Assembly: GCF_022605165.1 (NCBI RefSeq)
Contig: NC_063070.1
Location: forward strand, 2,542,001 to 2,606,000
Source of the DNA: Purpureocillium takamizusanense
Lineage: Eukaryota > Ascomycota > Sordariomycetes > Hypocreales > Ophiocordycipitaceae
Direction of reading: 5' to 3'
Length of the DNA: 64,000 nt
The notes beneath the pieces are model-generated. The model saw nothing but the letters and a program-made list of their open reading frames with translations. It was not told the DNA's origin and did not search any database. Position 1 is the stretch's first letter. Each line of letters starts with the position of its first letter. Both the position numbers and the translations under genes were made by a program. Positions 1 to 11,544 of the stretch are shown here, in pieces.

Positions 1-2844
1 CCCCGGGCTTGCGACTGTCCTTGAACGGCAGCTATCGAGCGCCACCGGGCTGGTCAGGCTCATACGACAGCGTGCGAGCGTTCTGCTGACGGGCGCGCGC
101 TGCGATGCACGGGAGACGAGCAGCCGTCAGCGTCAATGGGCGGTCCAGCTAATGATGGTAGGTGTTTTCTTGGGAGCGTCGTCGTCCCAGTCAACTTGCT
201 GCCCTAGCAAGCGACGATGTTGCCGGTCATCTGTCTGTCAAGGTAGGAAGGATGCGGGCAGTGGAATAGTTGGAGACGGGCGCGGCAGGGAACGCTTCGG
301 TACTTGACAACGATCAGAGCGGCTGACATGTACTATGGCAGTAGCTTGGTCGTAGGGCGGACGGCGGCCCAGGCGGCTGTTGTCTGGGGGGTTACAGATG
401 GAGACAGGACCGGGCAGATCCATCGTGCAACATGCGGAGTCCGGTCCGTGCTGTAGACGCGAGAGCGCGCGCAGCAGCTGCTGCTGCCCTGTGGAAGAGA
501 CGGGGAGAATCCCTCGCGCAGCGGCCACCGGCATGTTCCAGTTGAAACCCCAGGGCGGCATCCACTGCTCAACTCAACCCCACTGGTCGGGCACCCCCTG
601 TTCGGCTGGGCGCCGGAACGTCTCAACTCGCACTCTGGGCAGCGGACGCCAAGGCACCCTGGCGATGCGCTAACGCTCGCTGGGCCACCGCCCTGCCCGT
701 CATCCTGCCGCCTTCCACTGCTTGCACCGAGTCCAAGGCGGGATCAAGGCCATCTACAGATCCAATAGATCAATCCAGCCATTCGATGCCCCCCCCCCTC
801 GGGGGCTGCTGTCTGTTTAACTCACCATGCGGATTGCTTGGACAGTCGTCTGTGCCACTAACGGACTGAACGACACCGTACTACCGGTTCCGGCGGAGCC
901 GTGCGTCGATCAGGTTTTACTCGCGGCAGGCTCTCGGGCTTTCCAATTGCCAGCATTCCCTCCACTCCGTGCGCTGCCACGCGATACCCCGGCATGATAC
1001 CCCCTCCCCCCCCCCCTGGTCAGGCAAGGGCAGTCTCCCGCGTCCGCCCGCTCAGCTCGCCTGGTCTACTACATTGTCCGAGCTGTCTCACGGGCCTCGC
1101 GCTTCTGGACGGACGGCGAGCCTGGGCGCCTGGCCATGTCAGAATATTCTGATGTCGTGACGGGACCACCAGCGGAGCCCCCCCCCCCCCCTCTTGATGC
1201 ATCACAAGGAGAAACTCACAATTGGAGTTTCCAAAACATTAGTAGGCGCTGCTGCTTTGGTCGCCCCGTACCTTACTAGGTAGGCAAAGTTACCCCCCAC
1301 CCCGCGCCCGTTCGTTCGCCCGTCGGCCGCAGACGGTGTCGGCGAAAAAGCCAAAATCCAAAGCCGGCGATGGCCCGTTCAAAAGCTTGCGTCTGCGCGA
1401 GAAACGGCGCCGCATCGCCGGGTGCTGCATGCCCGTCTCCCTTCAGGCGAGCGTGCATCTATTCAACGCATGTATGTACATATGCCCCGTCCGATGGCGA
1501 CTGCGGGTGCAGCGCGCTGCTGCTGCCGTTAGACGTTGGAGCACAGCGCCGCCAGCGTCTGGACGGCGCCCATCGTGAATCTCCCCACAGGCACGGATGC
1601 CTCTCAGGTCTCGGGCTAACGTTAGTATCTAACAAAACATGACACGTAAAAACGAAGAATGGACAGCAACAACAAAGAAGCTTTGACTCAGGAACGTGCG
1701 CCTTAGTACTCGTTGCACCACCACCGCCGCTTCGTGAGAGCCAGGCCGATGGCATGGGCAATGAGTGCCGACCAAGCTAACGCGGTGCCATTGGCGCCCA
1801 CTGCGCGAAGCATGTATGTGTATATGGCCCATCTGGATAGTACTTGCAGTGCAGGTGAGTTCGTATAACCAACTTATTACCTGTACCTACGTTATCATGT
1901 CGCGCACTTTAATGCCTCTGTCCGCATCGAGCTATACAGTAATATATTATACAGTATACATACAATCATGCGTCCCTACACATTGTCCAACTCGCCAGGG
2001 CCAGGTTCCCCCTTGTTCCGACAAGCGAATTCTATCACATCACGAGGACCTCGATGGCGGGAGCGCCCTTGCAAACTCGCTTCCCACCCTTGTCGTCGAC
2101 TCGCGCGCCCTCGGCGTCGCGCACTTCTCCACGCCCGCTGACTACTTCTCTCCACTGTCTTGTCTCCCGACCGTCCAGCCCACCCACGGACATGCTCAAA
2201 ACTCCGCCCCGACTCTCCGTGCTCCACACCGGTCCGTCCGTCCGTCAGCGAGCGAGGAAGAATTCAAGTCCACTGCGCTGGACCCGCCTCGCGTATGTAG
2301 TAGTAGTAGCAAAACATTCCCGCCAGCGGCAAGACAGGGCCTCATGGGCGTTCCGGGACTTGCGGGAGCTGACGATGGGGTGCGCACAGGTCACTCTCGC
2401 TCCTCGCTTTTACCATGGAAGTGCCGATGGCCGATCTGGAAGACGACGCAGTTTGTGACACCCGTGACCCAAGTAACCTCAGTGCTTGAGGTAGTCTAGC
2501 CAACACCAACATCCCCAAGGGCCCGATACCAGTCTCGACTACCACCGCCATAGAGCCGCAGCAGCAGCAGGTGAGCATTTTTAAGTCCCAGATTACCCTA
2601 TAGTGGGCCCCGTGCTTCCAGAACACCCCCTGGAAGCTTTTGGTTTTGCGGGGACGCATTCAAACGGACGAGCTGCTAAAGCTTCAACCAAGCTCCAACC
2701 ACATCGTGACCATGAAAATCAACCCAGCAGCCCATCAGCGATGAGCATCGCAGACGGCGCGCCCCCCTCCGCGCCCCCCTCTACGTCATCCGCGTCCTGA
2801 GCTCGAATACCTCGCCGCACGAGGAGGCTCCTCCCTGCATAACC
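1..2844. other. Non-coding stretch, no gene recognised
   Basis: No open frame here has recognisable domains, sensible splice sites or a protein-like composition. The frames that exist are short GC-driven ones on both strands. The last several hundred bases before 2845 are pyrimidine-rich and probably hold the promoter and 5' leader of the LYR-motif gene. Several homopolymer C runs lie near 790, 1010 and 1180. I see nothing else that can be supported. Confidence 0.55.
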
Positions 2845-4203
2845 ATGCGCCGCCTTCCCTATCTACCCGCGCACGACCCACGGCACCGCGCTGCCGCCCT
2901 CGCTCTTTATCGCGCCCTCATCCGCTCCGCCCGCCAAGTGCCCCTCCCCAAGGACCTCCTCCATTCCCAACCAGCAGCCAGCAGCGGCAGTAGCACACCC
3001 TCTTCCCGAGGCGGCCCAATCGGCGAGGTGGTGAGGCGGCGCGTCGCGGGCAACCGTGGCTACACCAGCCTGCGCCTCGTCTTCGCCTCCCTGGCCGCCG
3101 GATACCGGTTCCTCGGCGTCCTCGCCCGCGCCCGCGACGCCGCCTCGCCCGAGAACGCGCAGCTCGTCGCGCACATCCGCGCCACCGCGCAACGACGCGA
3201 CAACGACGCCGCCGCCGCCGCCGAGTCCCGTTCCCGTCGCCGCGGAGCGCCTTTTGTCCCGGAGCCGCTCCCGGAGCCGCTCCTCGTCAACGTCGCGCCG
3301 CCGGGCCACCCGCCCGAGTACGTCTCCTCGACGCTCCCGCGGCCGCGGGCCACGCTCGGCGGTTCTTCTTCCGCCCCGCGCCGCGTCCCGTCCCTGTGCA
3401 TTACTTCCGACGGCCAGCCGTTTCTGCGCATATCCAAGCCGCAGCCCCGCGCGCTGAGCCGCATGGTCGGTCGCAAGGGCCTTTTCTTCCAGCGCCACAT
3501 CCTCAAGATCGTCGAGATCGACGAGGACCTCATGCCCGCCGCCAAGCTCGAGGACGAGTGGGACGGGCACGTCGCCAAGCTGATGCGCCTCGAAGGCGTC
3601 ACTCCCGTGGAGTTGGAGGACGCCAATATGCCCGGCGGACAGTACGGGGCCAGCCACGGTGGAACAGCCAAATCCGTAGCGGCGGACACCTCGTCGTACA
3701 GCTGGAGCGTGCAGATAACGCGCCTGTGGTGGGAATGGCGCATCGAGCAGATGTGGCAGGACTGGACCGCGCGCGGCACTGCCCTAACTCGCATCGTCGA
3801 GGAGGAGCGCGCCCTCGCCGAGATGGAAAGAAAAGACGACAGAAACAATAACAACAGTGTCGAAGACCAGAGCAGGCAGGCTGCTCGCGAAGCCCCTCAG
3901 GCTCACGCAGATCCCGATCCGCCAAACGCCAAGACCACCAGACCGACGACCCGCGACGACGACGACAGCAGCAGCAGCAGCAGCACCCTGCCCAACGTCG
4001 CCGAGTATGCGGCCCCGCCAGACCCCCTAGCATCGGCCATCAGGTCCCGTCTTGGCCACGCAGGCGTCGCCCAGCTCAATGGCAAGGACCCGTTCCTGTC
4101 GCCCGCGTGGGCAACGCTCGTCGACGTGACTCGGCCGCGGATAACGAGGTGGCTTGTAGGCGGTGCGGCAGGGCGGAAACCCGGCGATGTGACTGCCCGT
4201 TAG
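2845..4203 (+). CDS. LYR-motif (Complex1_LYR-like) protein, probably mitochondrial
   Basis: Single-exon gene of 452 residues. The N-terminus carries an LYR tripeptide at residues 21-23 inside a short basic helix (ALYRALIRSAR followed by PLPKDL). This is the arrangement of the LYR family, small adaptors that bind acyl-carrier protein and help assemble mitochondrial complexes or Fe-S clusters. A second helical block follows around residues 70-95 (RLVFASLAAGYRFL). The protein is much longer than the classical 80-150-residue LYR proteins. The rest is Ala/Arg/Pro-rich, with a conserved-looking central part (residues 180-260) and a Ser/Asp-rich low-complexity linker near residue 370. The ATG has a good context (aaccATG). 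The family call rests on the motif and is inference beyond that; the target complex is unknown. Confidence 0.75.
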   Translation: MRRLPYLPAHDPRHRAAALALYRALIRSARQVPLPKDLLHSQPAASSGSSTPSSRGGPIGEVVRRRVAGNRGYTSLRLVFASLAAGYRFLGVLARARDAASPENAQLVAHIRATAQRRDNDAAAAAESRSRRRGAPFVPEPLPEPLLVNVAPPGHPPEYVSSTLPRPRATLGGSSSAPRRVPSLCITSDGQPFLRISKPQPRALSRMVGRKGLFFQRHILKIVEIDEDLMPAAKLEDEWDGHVAKLMRLEGVTPVELEDANMPGGQYGASHGGTAKSVAADTSSYSWSVQITRLWWEWRIEQMWQDWTARGTALTRIVEEERALAEMERKDDRNNNNSVEDQSRQAAREAPQAHADPDPPNAKTTRPTTRDDDDSSSSSSTLPNVAEYAAPPDPLASAIRSRLGHAGVAQLNGKDPFLSPAWATLVDVTRPRITRWLVGGAAGRKPGDVTAR

Positions 4204-4612
4204 GCGGCGGCGTCGTCGCCTACTTGGCATGTGGCATGGGTGTTGTTTCCGCGTATGGGTATCATGGGGAGCCGGCGTTGGGGAGTATTGACATCAAAAA
4301 AGGGGCGGCACACTGCATAGACACACGCACACACATGAAGACATAGAGGGCACCCATTGTAACAAAAGATATTCAAGAATCTTGAATGCATGAATAGATA
4401 TCGACTTTCCAAGCCGCTATGCAGTACCTGAACTAAACAGAATGGCAGCGCAGTGGTATATCAAAGCAGTGACTTTTGCCGGGTGAGACCACGTATGTCT
4501 ACTCTCATCCACCCCCCAACGCCCCGAAACGTAAAACAGTCGAAAGGAACATCGCATCACATCATCAAGTCATAACCGCTTTCTTTTTCCTTCCTTGCAC
4601 CGACTGACATTC
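4204..4612. other. Convergent 3' intergenic region
   Basis: About 400 bases between the 3' ends of the LYR-motif gene (+) and the kinase gene (-). It is locally AT-richer than its flanks and probably holds the two 3' UTRs and polyadenylation signals. No gene is seen. Confidence 0.5.
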
Positions 4613-7061
4613 TCAGGCACGTCTGCTGGGCTGCGGGCGCCGCCTCTCCGGCCTAGAGACCACTTCCGCCCAGCTCCTCGACGACTGCAGCGACGGCACG
4701 GCGACGGGGCGGGCCGTCGAGTTGGCGTCGCTGCCCGCGTCGGAGAGCAGCTCGGAGCGGAGCGTGCGGGGCGAGGACATGACGGACGCGGCGGCGGCGC
4801 CCGTCATGGACAGCACGGGGCTACCGGGCGGGGATGGCGTCGCCACTCGCGGCGGCGGCGGCGGACGGGGGGCGTTCTGAGCCACGCTGGACGCCCGCCG
4901 GCGGGACTCGGTCGGCGACGGGGACCTCTGCTGCTGTGCGGGTAGTGCAGTCCACTGCTCCTCCTCCTCCTCTTCTGGCTGCTGGGGCGGAATGCCGCCG
5001 CTGCCGCCGCCGCCGCCGCCTTCGCGACCCGGCGTGGTGCGCTGCAGCTGGGGGCTGTTGTTGGCGGGCGTGGGCGCCGTCTCGACACTGTGGCGCGAGA
5101 AGACGGACGAGGCCATGCTGCTGTCCGTCATGCTCTGGTCGCGGGCGAGCGCGGGCGTGCCGCTGCGACTGTTGGGCGTGACGGGCAGGGGGAGCCTCGA
5201 CCCGGATCCTCTGGAACGGAGCTGGTAGCCGGCGAGATTGGTCACGCTGGGGGATCGCTGCGCGGGGGACTGGGCGGTGCCCATGGGGCTCGCCGGAGGG
5301 GCCTGCGCGAGGGACGTTCTGCGGACTCCCCACGGGGGCGTGCTCCTCGGCAGTTGCTGTGTTGACTGTGACGACGGCTGCATGGCGGGCCTCACGGCGG
5401 CGGGCGTCGTGGGCGTGGAGCGCGTCGTCGTGGTCACTCCGAGGCCGACGGCGCCTCCAGAGCGCCTGACTCCCGGCATGACCGGCCTCGTGGCGGCGTT
5501 GGGACGGGCGCCATGGCCGTGCGACCCTCGTCGAGACGTCAGTGCCTGTTCCAGCCTCTGGCACTTCTCCTCGGCCTCCCGGAGGAGGACTTGGAGGCGC
5601 TCGACGTCCTGGCGGTGCAGGTTGCGCTCGTTCTCGAGCCGCGCCTCGTACGTCTCGTCGCGGCCCTCGAGCTCCCTGACACGAGTCCGTAGCACGTCGT
5701 TGCCGCTGCGCAGCTGAGAGAGAACCGCGAGCTTCCTGTCCCACTTGTCCTCGACCCACGACATGGGCTGCTTGCAGCACTCGGCGTGGTATATCTGGCG
5801 GATGCCGCCAATCATGGACAGCTTCTCGTCTGTCTTGTCGGCAGACGGGCGCTTGCGCGGCTCCGTGGCAACCATTTGCTCGATGAGCTGCACGACAGGC
5901 CGTGGCCGCACCGTCTCCTGGCCCTCGTATGTGAACATGAAGGGCGGTGTGACGAGGGCGTGGGCCCTCAGCTTTTGGAGGAAGTTCCAGATCTTGTCCT
6001 CGCGTATCCTGAGCTGTTCTTCACGACTCTTGCCGGGGGTGTATCTGAGGACTTCATCGAACTCGCCCAAGCGCACATTGTACAGGACGGTGGCAACATT
6101 CATGTACACGAGGCCGAGAGAATACATGTCGGAGAGTTGCATGCTTGAGCCGCGGCCGCTGTACAGCTCCGGTGCGCGCCACTTCTCCGTGCCTGGTAGC
6201 CCGTCGGTTGTCGTCTGGTCCTGGCCGCTGACGTCCCGGGAGATGCCAAAGTCGGCCAGGTATACTCGATCTGGCCGAAGGAGGATGTTGGTCGGCTTGA
6301 TGTCGAGGTGGCGCACGTCATTGGCGTGGCAGTGGGCCATGGCGCGCGCAGCACAGCCCATGACCGTCCTCAGGAAGTCAAAGGGGCACTTGTCGTCTGA
6401 CTGGAAGCTCTGGTTCGTGGACGGGGGCTCGACGGCGCTCAAGTCGCGGATATCGAGCGTGCGGAGCCTCTCGATGATGTCGTCGCGATCGCCGTCCCGT
6501 AGGCGCAGCATCTCAATGTCCTCGAGGAGGCTGCTGAGGTTGCAGACGGCGGCGGGCCATATCAGTAGACACAGCTCGTGGGAGCGCGGCGCGTAGGTGG
6601 CGACGAGCTTGACGACGTGGCGGTGGTCGAGCCTGCGCATGGTGAGGCCCTCCTGGCGCAGGTCCTCAATGGTGAAGCCGCGGCGGCGGATGATGCGCTT
6701 GCGGGCGAGGCAGACGGTGCCGTGCATGACCTTTTCGACGCGGCCAAAGGCGCCGAAGCCGAGGTCCTCGACCTTGACGAGGCGGTTGTCGAATCGCTTC
6801 GCGTCGGGCCCGCTGAAGAGCGGCCTGTCGCTGCAGGCGGGGGCACAACAATCGAGGTTAGGTACGATGCGGGTTCCCCGTGCGATGGGGTTCACGGAAG
6901 ACGACAACTCACATGCCAGGCCAATGCTCATCTCTGTCCCACGAGGCAATGGTCTCGCGCTCCCGGAGCTCCTGCTCGGCCTCCCAGACGCGCCCATATT
7001 GATGCTGGCCAAGGGGGAGCCCGTGGCCGACGGTCGTCCACCCGTTCCGTCGGTCGCCCAT
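4613..7061 (-). CDS. Serine/threonine protein kinase with C-terminal coiled coil and low-complexity tail
   Basis: Two exons, 7061-6913 and 6830-4613, joined across an 82-base GTGAGT...CTGCAG intron in matching phase, give a 788-residue protein. Exon 1 lies in a different frame from the long open frame that runs on upstream. The ATG at 7061 is preceded in frame by a stop, and the joined N-terminus (..RVWEAEQELRERE..) reads as real protein. Kinase landmarks are a glycine loop (LGFGAFGRVEKV), a catalytic loop with HLDIKPTN in place of HRDxKxxN, LADFGIS as the DFG segment, and an APE motif (WRAPELY). A coiled coil follows the catalytic domain (residues about 450-520). The tail of about 260 residues is rich in Ser, Pro, Thr and Arg and contains a Gly run and a Glu run. 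The substrate and pathway cannot be told from the sequence. It lies divergent from the MFS transporter. Confidence 0.88.
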
Positions 7062-8967
7062 GTTGGCACACGCGAACCGTCGTCACAGAGATGGAGCGCT
7101 CTGTGGAAAGTGCTGTCGACGGCGGTGGAAGCGGCTGTTGGGGATGAATCGGCAGGGAGGGGATCTGGCGACGAAATATTTCCAAGCCCGCACAGATACG
7201 TAGATGGATGCGACGCCCTGCAGCTGAAGACGCAGGTGGGGCACAGCCTTGGGGCTGAGCAACTGGTGAGAGGCGGACGTCTTGGAATGATGGACGTCTT
7301 CATGGAGCAGCGTGACCCCTGGCGGGCCGTTGCGTGCGGGGGCGGCCAACCACAGCGCTCGATTGCATGCGCCTCAGCCAGTTGACGCCCGGCCTCCCCC
7401 CTGGGGCACCACTGCACCAGTTTAGTAGTAGCTGCGGCGGGGGGAGGCCTTGGAAGAGCCCGCCCCATTCCCACACAGCAGGCGTTCGCAGCAACAGCCC
7501 GCCAGCCCTGAATGATCAGTGGAACGTCAAGGTCTCCCCCCCGCCAAAGTCGTCGCACAAACTACCTGCAGGACTCCCATCTACTCACCGGAGCGCCCCG
7601 CACCGGGCCGTCGTGTCATCCCGATTAGGAAGGAACTTGCACTACGGTTCGTTCACCTCGCAGAAGAAAAAGACATTTATTCGGTGATTGCTCGCGGGGC
7701 AGACACAATTCGATTTTGCATGGCCAAGAGTTGAGCCCTGGTTGCGCCTTTCGACTTGATGGTCCAGCGGGAGAACGAGAGAGAGAAAAAGCTGCGCTTA
7801 CTGTGCGAGCGCCCACGGCCAGACAATCGGCTTACGGACACGACATATTGAACGAGCCCTTGCTCCTTCCCCAGCGATGTGTATTGGGGAGAATTGGTCT
7901 TTGACGAGCGAGACAATGCTTTGCGTGGGTCTAGTTTTCCCAGCGCCAACCTCCAGGCAAGCACGGGATTCGGACACGATCCTGTCGTTGGTGTTGTGCT
8001 GCCTCGTCACCACCTATCTCGCCGCCTCGCGCGAAACGGGTCAACCTCAGAATCAGACGATTGGAAACAAGCCCTCCTCGTAATTCCGAACACCGTCTTG
8101 GAAAAACCCCGCCGACATCAACTTTCGAAGGCTCATTATGGGTGAGTGAGCGAATGGTGGATGGTGTTGTCGTGACTCGTCACCCCCCGCTTATGCGGCA
8201 CCACCATGTCAGCAACCCGGCTGGGGAAGCGGGATGCGGCTCAAACGAAACCCGCTTCGGCGCAACCTCCTAGTCGTGTGGCGCTCATTCATCACCAGGT
8301 TTCCTGCAAAGACCACTACGTACTAGTTAGCTCGGAGCCGCTGAAGACGGGCACACGCTCTGGCCGGGGTGGGATCTCAACGGCTGCAGCTACCGCTCTC
8401 CCCCTTCCAACCGCAATGACAACGGTTCACCCGGATTTGGCCGTTGCGCGAATCCCTTCCCTCTCCAATCCCCCACCCTGTCTCAAAGCGCCCCCATCCT
8501 CCCAGGAGGCTCGGGGACTTCCTGCCAAGGCCGGTCGGTGAATTGCTTTCCCAACTTCATTCACATCTGCCTGGGCGCCTGGGAGCCCACTGGCGGGTCG
8601 CAAGTCGCATGTACAGCATGCGTGCATGCGTGGGTGCGCTGTCTGCAAATGCGAAGTCCCGCAAGAAGCAAACGCCGACGACGCCATTAGGCCGCATGAT
8701 CGATTGATCCCATCTTTTTTCTTAAAAAGACGCGCAGGGCGTCCACCGTTCCGCTCCCTCCCTTGCAGCTGCAGATGGCATTTCCGTCATTCGTATTGCG
8801 ATACGACGAGGGCGAGTAACTACTTGGTACTTACAAAGTGACGTGCGACTTGCGACGAGGAGCCAACAAAGAAACAACAGCAACTTGCCAGGAGGGCGGC
8901 AAGAGCCGAGCCGAGCTTTGGCGATCTCGCATCGCATCGCCAAGAAAATCTGCCCGCCACCCCAGCC
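7062..8967. other. Divergent intergenic region between kinase and MFS transporter
   Basis: About 1.9 kb separating two divergently transcribed genes, so it should contain both promoters and 5' leaders. The kinase-side frame stays open to 7558 but is not coding in that frame, because the true first exon uses another frame. No other gene, RNA gene or repeat of note is seen. Confidence 0.5.
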
Positions 8968-11334
8968 ATGGAAACGGACGAGAAGCCGAGGCCGGTCCCT
9001 GCACCGCAGCCGCAGCAGCACCTCCCCACGGCGCTCGGCCTCGGCGGCCACGACGATAGCGATGAGCAAGCAGCAGCAGCAGCAGCAGCAGCAATTCCCA
9101 GCAAACATGCGAGCGCCGACCCGACCACTGACTCGGACCTCGAGACCGCCGTCAACAAGGGCGCCACGCCCGCGGCGACAGCGGGTGATGATGGGCGCAA
9201 GTACCTGGCCGGTGTTCAGATGTGGCTGATCATGAGCTCGCTCATCACCGCCAGCTTCCTGGTCCTGCTCGACAGTGCCATTGTCGCGACGGTATGTCTC
9301 CTCTCGTCCCCCGTTATCGTGTTCGGGCGTTGCCGGTACATGCGCCCTCGTTTTTCTTCTCTTCTGGCTAACAGCACCTCGCGCGAGCAGGCAATCCCCA
9401 AAATAACCTCGCAGTTTCACTCCCTCGAGGACATTAGCTGGTATGGCTCCGCCTTTCAGTTGGCAAGGTAAGACCAACAAACGGGCGCAGTCTCACCCTC
9501 CCTCCTCTGACACGTGAGCCATGGAGCACGGTAACACATACATACCACCATCACCTCAGAGACTAATGGCTGTCCCTTGAAGCGCGGCTATGCAGCCGCT
9601 CGTCGGCAAGATCTACACCCAGTTCCGCCTCAAGCATGTATACCTGGCCTTCTTCTTCATCTTCGAGCTCGGCTCGCTCATCTGCGGCGTCGCCACGTCC
9701 TCCACCATGCTCATCGTCGGCCGCGCCGTCGCCGGCATCGGCGTCGCGGGTGTCTTCGCCGGCGCCCTCATTATCATTGGGGTCGCCGTGAGGCCAGAGC
9801 AGAGAGCTTGTGAGTTTTTTGCAAAAGAGACTGGGTGTGATTTTTCGAGCTCGAGACTAATAACCTGTTTTTGCCAGTCTTGACCGGTATTTGCATTGGC
9901 TGTATGCTCATCTTGCGTTGTCTTGCCCTTCTCATACGGGCCCCCAACACCGTGGACATTGATAGACTGACTTACATCTAGGCGCTCAGTTGGGCGTCGT
10001 AATCGGGCCCCTCATCGGGGGCGCGCTCACCGAAAAGGTCTCTTGGCGATGGTGTAAGTTTTGCCTCTTGAACAACTCACACGAGTCGCTCGCTTACTTA
10101 CCTCTCTGCGTCAGGCTTCTACATCAACCTCCCCCTCGGCGCCATCGTCCTCGGCGGCACCGTCTTCGTCACCATCGCCGACCAGACCACCATCCGCCCC
10201 GTCCGCGCCGTCCTCCCCACGCTCCACCGCAGCCTCGACCTCATCGGCTTCCTGCTGCTCTCCCCCTCGGCCGTCATGCTGCTCCTTGCCCTGCAGTGGG
10301 GCGGCAGCATCCACGCCTGGTCCAGCGCCACCATCATCGGCCTCTTCTGCGGCTCGGGTGTCCTCTTCCTCGTCTTCGTCGCCTGGGAATGGCGCAAGGG
10401 CCCCGACGCCCTCATCCCCACCCCCGTCGTCCGTAACCGCATCGTCGTGGCTGCCTGCTTTGTCGCTATGACCGTCATGGGCGCCACGTTCCTCACCTCC
10501 TACTGGATGCCCGTCTACTTCCAGACGGTGCGCGGAGAGACACCCCTCACCAGCGGCGTGTATATGCTGCCTAACATCTTGCCATCTCTCGTGGTGGGCG
10601 TCCTCACGGGCTTTCTAAGTAAGTTCAACACTACTCCCCCTGTGCGTCCATTATCTCTACAAACATCACATGAACACCTCTTTTCGATCCGTGGCTGGGT
10701 TTCCAGACAGAGGCTAATTAATGCGTGATCGCCAGTCGGCAAGGTCGGCTATTACCTTCCCTTCGCCGTCGTCGGCGGCGCCCTCACCTCCGTCGCCACC
10801 GGCCTCCTGTCGACGCTCCAGCCCGACTCCTCCACGGGCCACTGGGTCGGCTTTCAGGTCCTCCTCGGCGTCGCGCGCGGCCTCGTCCAGCAGACGAGCT
10901 TCATCGCCATCCCGCACGCCACCACGCCCGCCCTCGTCCCCACCGCCATGTCCATGTCCATCTTCTGCCAGTACATGGGCGGCGCCGTCTTCCTCTCCCT
11001 CGCAAACGTCATATTCAGCTCCAGCCTGCGCTCCGAGCTGCCCATCGAGGCCCCCGGCGTCGACCCCCGGCTCATCATCGAGGCCGGCGCCTACGCCGTC
11101 CGCGACGTCGGCATCCCCGCCGACCTCCTGCCCGGCGTGCTGCGCGCCTACTGCACCAGCGTGAACCGCGTCTTCTACCTTTCCTCTGCTGTGTCCGTCC
11201 TGCTCTTCGTGACGGCCTGCTGCTCCGGCTGGGTCGATACGCGCAAGAAGAGCGAGGCCGCCACGGACGGCGACGAGACGTCCGAGGAGCAGTCTGTATC
11301 GGAAAAGACGCAAGTCAAAGAAGGAGGGGTGTGA
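8968..11334 (+). CDS. MFS transporter, 14-TM drug:H+ antiporter (DHA2) type
   Basis: Seven exons: 8968-9291, 9391-9467, 9583-9809, 9878-9901, 9982-10053, 10115-10618 and 10736-11334. All have GT-AG introns and exact phase agreement, giving 608 residues. Splicing restores family motifs: DISWYGSAFQLAS at the first/second helix, GRAVAGIGVAGVFAG (motif C region), GVVIGPLIGG, SWRWCFYINLPLG, and GFLIGKVGYY in the second half. The N-terminal 85 residues are cytosolic, hydrophilic, and carry an Ala run from a GCA repeat. The C-tail is short and acidic. About 14 hydrophobic helices fit the DHA2 group that exports drugs or fungal toxins across the plasma membrane; the substrate is unknown. The fourth exon is only 24 bases. 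Downstream on the same strand lies a decayed decarboxylase gene. Confidence 0.93.
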
Positions 11335-11544
11335 TTTTGTTGCTTCCTGGTTGGTTTGGCAAGTGTGCATTTGGAGCAATGGCATCATATTCCACTCATA
11401 GCGGCTGCGTAACGACTATAGACAAGGTGGCGATACTGTACTAGAAAACTAATGAAGTAATACACGAAGCTGGACTCCTCCACACTTCTCTGGCTATACA
11501 TCATCAGTCCCTTTGAAATTTGCTTGAAAATTCTGCTCCAGGGC

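Noticed and set aside
7062..7558. Upstream part of the long minus-strand frame containing the kinase
   Set aside because: Low-complexity and unlike any kinase N-terminus; the spliced exon in another frame gives a better start preceded by a stop.
8722..9480. 252-codon minus-strand frame over the MFS first exons
   Set aside because: Antisense to well-supported spliced exons; long Cys run comes from the GCA repeat read backwards.
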